Assembly: GCA_965231165.1 (NCBI GenBank)
Contig: OZ246421.1
Coordinates: 2,232,001-2,296,000, forward strand
Source: Micavibrio_C sp965231165
GTDB lineage: Bacteria > Pseudomonadota > Alphaproteobacteria > Micavibrionales > Micavibrionaceae
Direction: 5' to 3'
DNA length: 64,000 bases
The notes beneath the pieces were generated by a model. The model worked only from the letters and a program-made list of their open reading frames with translations, was not told the DNA's origin and did not search any database. Both the position numbers and the translations under genes were made by a program. Shown here one piece after another: positions 9,143-16,594 of the stretch (position 1 is the first letter of the stretch; every line of letters begins with the position of its first letter).

Positions 9143-9154
9143 ATTCTAAATGTT

Positions 9155-9237
9155 GTCATCCCCCGGCTTGTCCGGGGGATCCATTCATCGGCCTGTGAAG
9201 GTTTGGGAATGGATTCCCCGCCTGCGCGGGGAATGAC
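9155..9237. repeat. 83-bp double-hairpin palindromic repeat, copy 1
   Basis: The element starts GTCAT and ends ATGAC and contains two hairpins. The first has CCCCCGG/CCGGGGG arms and the second CCCCG/CGGGG arms, linked by a variable centre flanked by GGATCCATT and AATGGATT. The reverse complement of the second copy at 24230-24312 aligns over the full 83 bp without gaps. It resembles REP/RPE-like palindromic elements of alphaproteobacteria. It lies between the convergent xthA and MFS genes and may also act as a terminator for both. Confidence 0.85.
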
Positions 9238-9249
9238 GATCTTTAAAAA

Positions 9250-10482
9250 TCACGCAAGGGCTTCCTTGCGGCGGGCATTGAGGACGAATAACCCCAGTCC
9301 GCAGCTGCCGCCGATCAGGATGAACAGGCCCAGTGCCAGCAATCCGCCCTGAATGCCGTAAGCACCTGTGATAATGCCCATCAGCGATCCTACCGGAATA
9401 AAGGCCAGATTAACCATCAGGCTGACAGTCGAAAGAATCGTTGCACGCCGTTCCGATGATACACGCATGTTGATCGCGTTCTGCACACGCGGCCAGCTAA
9501 AGCCGAACATCACCGATCCGATCAGCAGCAGCGGAATGACGGCGTGACTTTTGACTGTTCCGGCAATCAGGCAGGCGGCTACGATGGCGACCATCATGAA
9601 CAGGAACATCGTCCGGTTGCGCACATGACCGTCGAGCTTATGCCCGAGATGACTGCCGATGCCGCCCAGCAGGAAACCAGCGGCTGTAAACACGCCGTAC
9701 CAGATTTCAGGCAGTTGCAGCAATTCGTAGTAGGGCTGCTGCGTCCACAGCATCACCTTGGTTGCGGTGAAAATCACTGTGGCGAAAAGTATAATGCCAG
9801 CGATTTCCTTATGACCATGAAGCGCGTACTTCATCGTATCGATCATGTCCGCGACCGGATGCTTTTCGGCCTTCCGGTATTCACGTACAGGCTCAAGCAT
9901 CAGCAGGGCGCAAACCATGCCCAGCAGTTGCGATACCACGCACAGAATTACCGGCAGATCGTGATGGACCTGATAGAGAAACCCGCCCATGAGAGACGCC
10001 AGACCCAGCGCATAGAGGCCATAGCCATGGCGCCGTCCTTCGAGCTTGCGGTAATCGTCCGTTCTGCCATCCTGCAGCAGCGAGTCGTACAACATGGCAC
10101 TGTTGGTACCCGAGATCAGGCTGATGCCGATGCCGATGATGCATTGCCCGGTGGCGGCATCCCAGAAGCTGTTCGAGATCAGCAGCCAGCCATAGCCCAG
10201 ACCTGTGAAAAACAGGCCCGCCGCCAGCGTGTTCTTGCGGCTCCACATATCGGAGAGCCATCCGGAAGGCACCTCCATCAGGATGATCGTCGCGGCGAAC
10301 ATCGCTTCCGCGATCATGAAATCGCGGAAATCCAGACCGATTTCAGCTTTGTAATAGGGCAGCAGCACGGGGAGCAGGAAAATCGCGCTTTGCATCGTCT
10401 GCATGCAGATCATCAGCCGCGTATTGCGGTCGCTGATACTCATATCTTTTATGCGTAATAATTTTTCCATTTTCTTCACCAT
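9250..10482 (-). CDS. MFS transporter
   Basis: This 410-residue membrane protein has the major-facilitator layout of about 12 hydrophobic segments. The loop 2-3 motif appears as SGWLSDMWSRKNTL (about residues 73-86), a clear version of GxLaDrxGrkxxl. Members near this sequence are drug or solute efflux carriers; the substrate is unknown. Its start overlaps the end of the upstream GNAT gene by 7 bp, so translation is probably coupled. Several ATG codons within the first 17 residues make the exact start uncertain. Confidence 0.88.
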   Translation of the reverse strand: MVKKMEKLLRIKDMSISDRNTRLMICMQTMQSAIFLLPVLLPYYKAEIGLDFRDFMIAEAMFAATIILMEVPSGWLSDMWSRKNTLAAGLFFTGLGYGWLLISNSFWDAATGQCIIGIGISLISGTNSAMLYDSLLQDGRTDDYRKLEGRRHGYGLYALGLASLMGGFLYQVHHDLPVILCVVSQLLGMVCALLMLEPVREYRKAEKHPVADMIDTMKYALHGHKEIAGIILFATVIFTATKVMLWTQQPYYELLQLPEIWYGVFTAAGFLLGGIGSHLGHKLDGHVRNRTMFLFMMVAIVAACLIAGTVKSHAVIPLLLIGSVMFGFSWPRVQNAINMRVSSERRATILSTVSLMVNLAFIPVGSLMGIITGAYGIQGGLLALGLFILIGGSCGLGLFVLNARRKEALA

Positions 10483-11093
10483 CGTATATTCAGTTCAGGC
10501 AACCCGTCCGTATCAAAACGGGCATAACGGTATTGATCCACAACACGGCCATCGGGCAGGGTCGTGCCATAACGTGCGATGGCTTCCTGCTGGAAACCCA
10601 AACGTCTGATGACGGCGGCGCTTGGTTCGTTGCCTTCTGCGTGGGTGATAACCACTTTGCGAGCGTTCAATGCTTTGAAGGCAAAGCGCGTCAGCCCGTT
10701 GGCGGCTTCGGTGGCGTATCCTTTGCCACGTGCCGATGTGCGCACCCAGTATCCGATTTCAAAAACCCGTGCGTGCCAGTCGATGCGGTGCAAGCCGGTG
10801 AATACGACAGGTTTGTTTGTCGTGCGTTCAAAGGCCATCATCATTAAATCCTGACGCAGGATGAATTCCGCATACGAGCGGCGCACGGTTATTTCATCCG
10901 ATTCCGGAGTCGGCTGGTTTTTGGCCCATTCCATCCAGCGGGTCAGATCGTCCCAGCTTTCTTCTTTCGCGGCGGTCATGGCCGGGCCGTCACCCGGCAT
11001 CGGGGGCCGGATGATCAGACGGTCGGTTTCAATCGGCATTGGAATGTCGATCAGGATCGGGTTTGTATGTGTCGTCGTCATAGTCGTCTCCAT
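10476..11093 (-). CDS. GNAT N-acetyltransferase (RimJ/RimL-like)
   Basis: This 205-residue protein carries a full GNAT domain. ETDRLIIRPP opens the fold, GYWVRTSARGKGYATEA provides the acetyl-CoA pyrophosphate-binding loop, and NEPSAAVIRRLGF is the C-terminal motif typical of RimJ/RimL-type transferases. These acetylate protein N-termini, or amino groups of small molecules and drugs. The start could be ATG 11093 or an internal ATG four codons on. It is the first gene of a pair with the MFS transporter; the pairing of an acetyltransferase with an exporter might suggest detoxification. Confidence 0.88.
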   Translation of the reverse strand: METTMTTTHTNPILIDIPMPIETDRLIIRPPMPGDGPAMTAAKEESWDDLTRWMEWAKNQPTPESDEITVRRSYAEFILRQDLMMMAFERTTNKPVVFTGLHRIDWHARVFEIGYWVRTSARGKGYATEAANGLTRFAFKALNARKVVITHAEGNEPSAAVIRRLGFQQEAIARYGTTLPDGRVVDQYRYARFDTDGLPELNIRW

Positions 11094-11151
11094 TCGTTGT
11101 TTTTCAACGAAAGGCCGACAATGAGAATCTGGTGGGAGAGTTTAGAAAATC

Positions 11152-11201
11152 ACTGTCAGCCTTTCGCGGGGCGCTGACAGTGCGAAGGTGCGGCTGTCAG
11201 C
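11152..11201. repeat. Three-arm alternating hairpin set
   Basis: Three arms occur in series: ACTGTCAGC (11152-11160), GCTGACAGT (11173-11181) and GCTGTCAGC (11193-11201). The middle arm pairs perfectly with the first (9 bp) and almost fully with the third (8 bp), so two exclusive hairpins are possible. The rightmost arm overlaps the stop codon of the tiny minus-strand ORF. An attenuator or terminator role is inference. Confidence 0.55.
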
Positions 11202-11310
11202 TGGTTCTACCTGCGGATTGATAACCCACGGCAAAAAGACCCTGTTTCACTGCCGGGTTAGCGGAGCGAATGGTCCAGTTCGTTGGGATGTGAATCATGC
11301 AGGCTGACAT
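11197..11310 (-). CDS. Possible 37-residue small protein
   Basis: A 38-codon ORF begins at the minus-strand ATG 11310, preceded by AGAAGAAGGAACGACAAA, a strong Shine-Dalgarno at good spacing. The product begins MSACMIHIPTNWTIRS and has no recognisable family. The stop lies inside an alternating hairpin set. It occupies part of the 370-bp interval between the GNAT gene and the duplicated Cys-rich protein, where I see no other gene. The support is the ribosome site, the downstream hairpins and the otherwise empty location; it could be chance. Confidence 0.35.
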   Translation of the reverse strand: MSACMIHIPTNWTIRSANPAVKQGLFAVGYQSAGRTS

Positions 11311-11463
11311 TTTGTCGTTCCTTCTTCTGCTTTCAGTGAAACATGAAACGATACGGCGTGTCATTATAAATTTTGCGATGCAGCAAAATGGGCGCTTTGA
11401 TGCCATTGAACCTTATGGTAAGCCTGCCGTCTTCCAAAATTATGCAAAGAAGGGATGATCGGG

Positions 11464-12189
11464 ATGAAACTCGCACAAAAATTCGCTCTCGTGGCTGCCG
11501 CTTCACTGAGTACAGGTTGCCTGGCGAGCTTTGGTCAGGCCGAACGCTATCAGGTCTGGGGTTACATGAGCAGCGCGATGAACGAAGTGACAACGCCGTC
11601 CTTCGAGGGCAGCAAGGCCATCAAGCGTGTTGATCTGGAAGACCATACGACTCTGTATACCTTCGATGTGGCCAAGAGTGAACTTTGCATCAATACCTAT
11701 AAACGTGACGATATCAAAGGCAAGCCGCAGCGCCAAAAATGCCAGCCGACTTCAAATTATTTCGAACCGCACCTGGAGGGGATTATCTCTGAAGCTTGCG
11801 ACAACGCGTTGAAGGACGCCGTGAATGCCCGTCAGGTGCTGGATTTTTGCGCCAAAGACCACTATGGCCAGCAGATCGTTAAGCCCGAACTGACATATGA
11901 AGGCAGCAAGGCCATTAAACGCTTTAATACCCAAGGCAAGGCATCCATTTTTACTTTCGATGTCGCAAAGGGTGAAGTCTGCATGGACGCCTATAGCGGG
12001 GCCGAAGTTACAGGTACACCGGAAGAAAGCAAATGCTGGCCGACGTCTTTCTATAAGGAACCGCAACTGCGGGAGATGACCTATGAAATCTGCCATGTGG
12101 CGCAGAAGGACCCGGTGGGCGCCAAGCAGGTACTGGATTTCTGCGCCCAAGATCGCTTTGGCCGTGAAATCATCAAACCGAAACCCTAA
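11464..12189 (+). CDS. Exported protein with tandem duplicated Cys-rich domain
   Basis: No known family is recognised. The start at 11464 is chosen because AGAAGGG lies 9 nt upstream; an ATG at 11455 would sit on the ribosome site. The N-terminus is a signal peptide ending in LSTGC, a possible lipobox. The mature part is two direct repeats of about 97 residues. Each contains EGSKAIKR, then FTFDVAK or YTFDVAK, and each ends with QVLDFCA, a D-[HR]-[YF]-G segment and KP. Four Cys per repeat are at the same positions (ELC/EVC, QKC/SKC, EAC/EIC, DFC). This suggests a duplicated disulfide-stabilised periplasmic or outer-membrane module. Confidence 0.75.
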   Translation: MKLAQKFALVAAASLSTGCLASFGQAERYQVWGYMSSAMNEVTTPSFEGSKAIKRVDLEDHTTLYTFDVAKSELCINTYKRDDIKGKPQRQKCQPTSNYFEPHLEGIISEACDNALKDAVNARQVLDFCAKDHYGQQIVKPELTYEGSKAIKRFNTQGKASIFTFDVAKGEVCMDAYSGAEVTGTPEESKCWPTSFYKEPQLREMTYEICHVAQKDPVGAKQVLDFCAQDRFGREIIKPKP

Positions 12190-12198
12190 TCACGGGGC

Positions 12199-12372
12199 TT
12201 AAAAATCCACACATTTGCCGTTGAGTTCCCAGTCGCCATAGCGGGTGGGTTCGGGGCCTTTGCGGCCGCCTTTCTCGATCGGTCTTTCCGGCTGCTTTTC
12301 AGGGTTGTTTCCGGCGGGAATCTCCGGTTTTTCCTGCTTTTGCTCAGTCTGGTTTTGCTTTTGCGGTATCAT
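12199..12372 (-). CDS. Succinate dehydrogenase assembly factor 4-like (DUF1674)
   Basis: A 57-residue gene read directly from the reverse strand. The first 30 residues are a Gln/Lys/Pro-rich disordered stretch. The C-terminus GRKGPEPTRYGDWE followed by NGKCVDF is the diagnostic DUF1674/SdhAF4 signature. In mitochondria this factor binds flavinylated SdhA and promotes assembly with SdhB; bacterial members are presumed equivalent. An in-frame stop nine codons upstream leaves ATG 12372 as the only ordinary start, with AAGGA just before it. Neighbouring rsmB on the other strand is a common alphaproteobacterial context. Confidence 0.88.
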   Translation of the reverse strand: MIPQKQNQTEQKQEKPEIPAGNNPEKQPERPIEKGGRKGPEPTRYGDWELNGKCVDF

Positions 12373-12418
12373 GTCCTTAGTATGCGTCCCAGATGTTTAA
12401 AAGCAATAGAGAATTACC

Positions 12419-12724
12419 ATGGAAATCATGAAACCTTTCCGCCGCCGTATCGATGCGCTCGACGACCAGATTATCGATCTGCTGATCGAACGCACCGGGA
12501 TTATCCGCGAAGTCGGCCATTTCAAGTTCGAGAACGATATTCCGGCCGTATTGCAAGACCGTGTGATCGAAGTGCGCGAACGCGCCGCCGAACGTGCCGC
12601 TGCCAAGGGGCTGGATGCCGATCTGGTGCGCCAGCTTTACACCATTATCATCGGCTATAGCTGCGATCTTGAAGAAGAGATCAAGGGGCAACTGGCTGCT
12701 GACAAGAAAGCGGTCCGCGGCTGA
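12419..12724 (+). CDS. Chorismate mutase, AroQ type
   Basis: This 101-residue all-helical protein has the AroQ chorismate mutase pattern: FRRRIDALDDQIIDLLIERTGII in helix 1, with Arg and Lys ligands, followed by DRVIEVRERAAERA and the C-terminal YTIIIGYSCDLEEE helix. It should convert chorismate to prephenate for Phe and Tyr synthesis. Some homologues of this size are isochorismate pyruvate-lyases, which cannot be excluded. The stop and the next ATG overlap as TGATG, coupling it to rsmB. Confidence 0.85.
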   Translation: MEIMKPFRRRIDALDDQIIDLLIERTGIIREVGHFKFENDIPAVLQDRVIEVRERAAERAAAKGLDADLVRQLYTIIIGYSCDLEEEIKGQLAADKKAVRG

Positions 12725-14052
12725 TGCAGACGGCTATTCCTCCAGATTCAAGAAGTGAAGCGCTGTCGGCACGGCTGGTGGCGTTGGCGCTTTTGAGCGA
12801 TGTGCTGGACAAGCGTATGCCGCTGGACCAGGCGCTGGATTCGTCGTCGGCCTTTCGTTTGCTTTCGGCGCGTGACCGTGCGTTTACGCGGATGCTTGTG
12901 GCGACGACCTTGCGGCGGTTGGGGCAGATCGACAGTTTAATTCTGCAGATGAGCGCGCGCGGAGAATTCCCGTCGCCGCCGGTTATTCATCATATTCTGC
13001 GTCTGGGTGCGACCCAGTTGTTCTTTATGGATGTGCCTGTCTATGCCGCCGTCGATACAGCGGTGAGGATGACAGAAGAAAGAAACCTGCCACGCCTGAA
13101 AGGCTTCGTGAACGCCATCATGCGCCGCCTTGACCGCGAGGGCGGCCCGATTGTGGCAGAGCAGGACGCGGTCATGCTCAATATCCCCGCCTGGCTGCGT
13201 GAATTATGGGTGCATGATTACGGCGTTGAAGCGGCAGAGAAAATGGCACATGCGGCTTTAGCCGAAGCGCCGCTTGATATCACGATTAAAGACCCGACGA
13301 TGATTCAGTATTGGGCGGACCAGCTGGAAGCCACTATTCTGCCGACCGGTTCGCTGCGGCGGGCGGCGGGCGGCATGGTAACCGATCTGCCCGGCTATCA
13401 CGACGGCATGTGGTGGGTACAGGATTTATCGGCGTCTCTGCCCGCAAAATTGCTGGGTCATGTTGAAGGCAAGACGGTGCTTGATCTGTGTTCGGCGCCG
13501 GGCGGCAAGACCGCGCAACTGGCCTCTGCCGGGGCGCATGTGATCGCGCTTGACCGTTCGACGGGGCGTTTGCGCCGTCTGGAAGAAAATATGAAACGCC
13601 TGCGCCTTTCCGCGCATGTGGAGGTGGTGGCCGCCGATGCGACGGAATGGAACCCATCGGCACCGGTTGATTTTATCCTGCTGGATGCGCCGTGTTCCGC
13701 CACCGGCACTATTCGCCGTCATCCCGATGTCATGCATCTGAAGCGCCCGCAGGATATTGATGCGCTGGCCGACTTGCAGGCGCGGCTGCTGGTGCATGCG
13801 TCCGGCATGCTCAATCCCGGCGGCGTGATGATCTATTGCACGTGCTCACTGCAAAAGGATGAAGGCGAACACCGGATTGAATCGTTCTTGCGCCAGCATG
13901 CCGACATGGTGCGCTACCCGATTTTGCCACAGGATGTGCATGGACTTGAAGATTCCTTAAGCGAGATTGGTGATTTGCGTATCCTGCCACACCATAATGC
14001 TACAGAAGGCGGCATGGACGGCTTCTATATCTGCCGTTTGCAGAAGCGCTGA
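12724..14052 (+). CDS. rsmB: 16S rRNA (cytosine-C5) methyltransferase RsmB
   Basis: This 442-residue enzyme methylates C967 (E. coli numbering) of 16S rRNA using SAM. The N-terminal 150 residues form the NusB-like RNA-binding domain, including the LPRLKGFVNAIMRRL motif. SAM motif I is DLCSAPGGKT (about residue 253). DAPCSATGT (about 321) carries the assisting Cys of motif IV and YCTCSL (about 371) the catalytic Cys of motif VI. It overlaps the chorismate mutase gene by one base. Confidence 0.95.
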   Translation: MQTAIPPDSRSEALSARLVALALLSDVLDKRMPLDQALDSSSAFRLLSARDRAFTRMLVATTLRRLGQIDSLILQMSARGEFPSPPVIHHILRLGATQLFFMDVPVYAAVDTAVRMTEERNLPRLKGFVNAIMRRLDREGGPIVAEQDAVMLNIPAWLRELWVHDYGVEAAEKMAHAALAEAPLDITIKDPTMIQYWADQLEATILPTGSLRRAAGGMVTDLPGYHDGMWWVQDLSASLPAKLLGHVEGKTVLDLCSAPGGKTAQLASAGAHVIALDRSTGRLRRLEENMKRLRLSAHVEVVAADATEWNPSAPVDFILLDAPCSATGTIRRHPDVMHLKRPQDIDALADLQARLLVHASGMLNPGGVMIYCTCSLQKDEGEHRIESFLRQHADMVRYPILPQDVHGLEDSLSEIGDLRILPHHNATEGGMDGFYICRLQKR

Positions 14053-14179
14053 CGCCGCTTCGTTTCTTTTCCCTATCTATAGAATCTTCTTTCGTTTGCG
14101 GCATGAGGCGGGTTTCGCCCTTGCTCGCCCGCATTCTATTTCGCAAGATCGACAACAGAAAATTTTTCAGGGAGTCTTA

Positions 14180-15787
14180 ATGATGTCGCGCTTTCCGTTT
14201 AAACGTTCTCTTGCTGCCGTATTTTGCGCGGCTGCCGCGTTGGCACCCACGGCACCGGCGCTGGCAGATGGTTTTTACGGCGGCACGATATTGACGGTGC
14301 CGCCGTCGCAAGCGCGTGTCGATGTGCCGCTGACGATCAAGCCTTCGGAAACAGTTTTGTCCCGCCGTCTTGAGTCTCTGCAGCGCCGTTTCGGCGACAT
14401 GATGCCGGATGTGAAACTGATTGTGATCGACAAGGACTGGTTCCAGCAGAATAATATTCTCAACGGTACGCGCTCCTACCAGTACCCGCTCAATGAACAG
14501 CAGAGCGCCACTGTGCGTAATCTGGTTTCTGAATATGTGGCTGATCGCGGCAATCTGTTATTTCACCCGGATGCCTTTGCGGGTGTAGAAAGCGACGTGT
14601 CTGGTACCGAAGGCATGGCGATTAAATTCCAGTATGGCGCAGACCCGCAAGCGGCAGAGAGCAGCGGAAAAAATATCTGTCTGTTATTTCCGCATTTCGC
14701 CGATCTTGACCGCGATGGCTATTATCAGACGCTGTTGCAACGGAACGATTCCATTCATGGCGATATCGCGCGCGCACCGTTGCGCAATCCCTCCGATTAC
14801 GAATATATGAAACGATTTGTCGATTATCATGAAATCGGTCATTGCTTTGACCGGTGGTATATAAAGGACGCCGGTTTGGCGCAAACGCCCCAGGAATTTC
14901 TGCATGCTCGCCACAAGGCCGAAATATATGGCGAGGTATTCGCCAACTTGATGCTGGCCCGTGATGGTTATACCGATTTCTCCGGGAAGCAGGCTGATCT
15001 GCGTCTGGCGATTGCGGCTTTGTCCGGGCCGATTGCGGCACGTCTGAACGACCCCAGCAGTGTCGGTTTCTATATGACCTATGCCTATCTGCTGCACGAG
15101 GGATCGCGTAATGCCGGACGCGAGATCGAGAATCTGGGGACTGAGGGTGTTCGTGCTTTGAGCATGGAGCAGGTCGTCAATCTGGCGCACGATATTACAG
15201 AGCGTTCCTACTTTGATATTGCCGATGCTCCGGCGGCTGTCGGCTTTATGATGTTGACCAGTTACGACCTGTCTGCGATGGAAGCGGCTGCGCTCACCAG
15301 TCCCGTTGCTCAACGCCGTCTCGAAATTGCGCAACGTTTGAAAGCCGATATGGAAGGTGCTGTGCGCCGGGTTCTTGATCTGGGTGGCCGGACAGCGCCT
15401 GTTTTACAGGCTGATAGTTTTGATTTCAGCAATCCTGTGTTTCCGTATCAATCGCAGGACGCCGAGGAAGCGCGTGCCGCTGCTATGGCGCGGGACTTAC
15501 GGGGACGCATGGGTGACCAGCCTTCGCAGGATGATATGCTCCGTATTTATATGCAGAGCAAAGACCAGTTGCGCCGTGCTTTTGATCTTGGTTCACAGGC
15601 GCAACGGGCGCAATCAACCAATGATCTGCCCCTGATGCAGATGGCGCTTAAGAATGTTTATGACATACTGTGGCCGGCGCCTGTACCTGTGACGCCGCCA
15701 TCGTCACCAGCACCGGAACAACCTGCCGCCGTGCCGTTGAGCTACCGCATGGAATGGAAACCGCTGGTGTTAAAGCCTGCGGCTTGA
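14180..15787 (+). CDS. Exported HExxH metallopeptidase-like protein
   Basis: I recognise no named family. The start at 14180 follows GGGAG and yields a good signal peptide ending ALA before DGF, making a 535-residue precursor. About residue 217 lies YHEIGHCFD, an HExxH zinc site. EIYGEVFAN about 35 residues later could give the third ligand Glu, as in gluzincin-like enzymes. A Pro/Ala/Ser-rich stretch follows near residue 505. I infer a periplasmic or secreted zinc peptidase of unknown substrate. It lies 127 bp after rsmB and 133 bp before rpe, probably with its own promoter. Confidence 0.65.
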   Translation: MMSRFPFKRSLAAVFCAAAALAPTAPALADGFYGGTILTVPPSQARVDVPLTIKPSETVLSRRLESLQRRFGDMMPDVKLIVIDKDWFQQNNILNGTRSYQYPLNEQQSATVRNLVSEYVADRGNLLFHPDAFAGVESDVSGTEGMAIKFQYGADPQAAESSGKNICLLFPHFADLDRDGYYQTLLQRNDSIHGDIARAPLRNPSDYEYMKRFVDYHEIGHCFDRWYIKDAGLAQTPQEFLHARHKAEIYGEVFANLMLARDGYTDFSGKQADLRLAIAALSGPIAARLNDPSSVGFYMTYAYLLHEGSRNAGREIENLGTEGVRALSMEQVVNLAHDITERSYFDIADAPAAVGFMMLTSYDLSAMEAAALTSPVAQRRLEIAQRLKADMEGAVRRVLDLGGRTAPVLQADSFDFSNPVFPYQSQDAEEARAAAMARDLRGRMGDQPSQDDMLRIYMQSKDQLRRAFDLGSQAQRAQSTNDLPLMQMALKNVYDILWPAPVPVTPPSSPAPEQPAAVPLSYRMEWKPLVLKPAA

Positions 15788-15920
15788 AAAATCTTTAAAA
15801 TTCCTGTGAATGGAAGGTGAAATCTTCTGTTCAGTTTGCTATATTCATACATAAGGGCGTTCCCGCTCTTACGTCTCCCTGATTCTATTTCACAGAATTC
15901 CCGCCACAGAGTTTTCATAA

Positions 15921-16586
15921 ATGTCATCCGCATCCGGAATCCGCATTGCGCCCTCGATTCTTTCCGCCGACTTCGCCCGTCTGGGTGAGGAAATTGCGGC
16001 CATCGACAAAGCCGGTGCCGACTACATACATGTGGATGTCATGGACGGGCATTATGTGCCGAACCTGACCATCGGCCCCGGCGTAGTGAAAGCCATTCGC
16101 CCGCATTCGAAAAAGATATTCGATGTTCACCTGATGATTGCGCCAGTTGATAATTTTATCGAAGCGTTCGCGCATGCCGGTGCCGACATTATTACAATCC
16201 ACCCCGAGGCTGGCCCGCATTTCCACCGCACACTGCAGGCGATCCGGGCGCTGGGTAAGAAGGCCGGTATCGCCCTTAATCCCGGTACGCCGACGGATGT
16301 GCTCGATCATGTTATGGATCTGGTCGATATGGTGCTGGTGATGACGGTCAATCCCGGTTTCGGCGGGCAGGCCTATATCCCGTTGCCGGAGAAAATCGCC
16401 GACGTGGCGCAGCGTATCAAGGCGCAGGGACGTCCTATTGATCTGGAGGTCGATGGCGGCATCAATCCGGAAACGGCCAAAGAAGTGATCAAGGCCGGTG
16501 CCAATGTGCTGGTCGCGGGCACGGCCGTGTTCCGTGATGGCCCGGCGAAATATGCCGATCATATCCGCGCGATCCGGGGGGCATGA
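15921..16586 (+). CDS. rpe: Ribulose-phosphate 3-epimerase
   Basis: This 221-residue TIM-barrel enzyme interconverts D-ribulose 5-phosphate and D-xylulose 5-phosphate in the pentose phosphate pathway. Motifs in order are APSILSADFARLGEE, HVDVMDGHYVPNLTIGP, HLMI, the MTVNPGFGGQ phosphate loop region, and LEVDGGINPET with the catalytic Asp. The metal-binding His and Asp residues are present. No clear Shine-Dalgarno precedes the ATG, but the N-terminus matches the family. The heparinase-like gene follows 8 bp later. Confidence 0.97.
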   Translation: MSSASGIRIAPSILSADFARLGEEIAAIDKAGADYIHVDVMDGHYVPNLTIGPGVVKAIRPHSKKIFDVHLMIAPVDNFIEAFAHAGADIITIHPEAGPHFHRTLQAIRALGKKAGIALNPGTPTDVLDHVMDLVDMVLVMTVNPGFGGQAYIPLPEKIADVAQRIKAQGRPIDLEVDGGINPETAKEVIKAGANVLVAGTAVFRDGPAKYADHIRAIRGA

Positions 16587-16594
16587 TTTAACCG

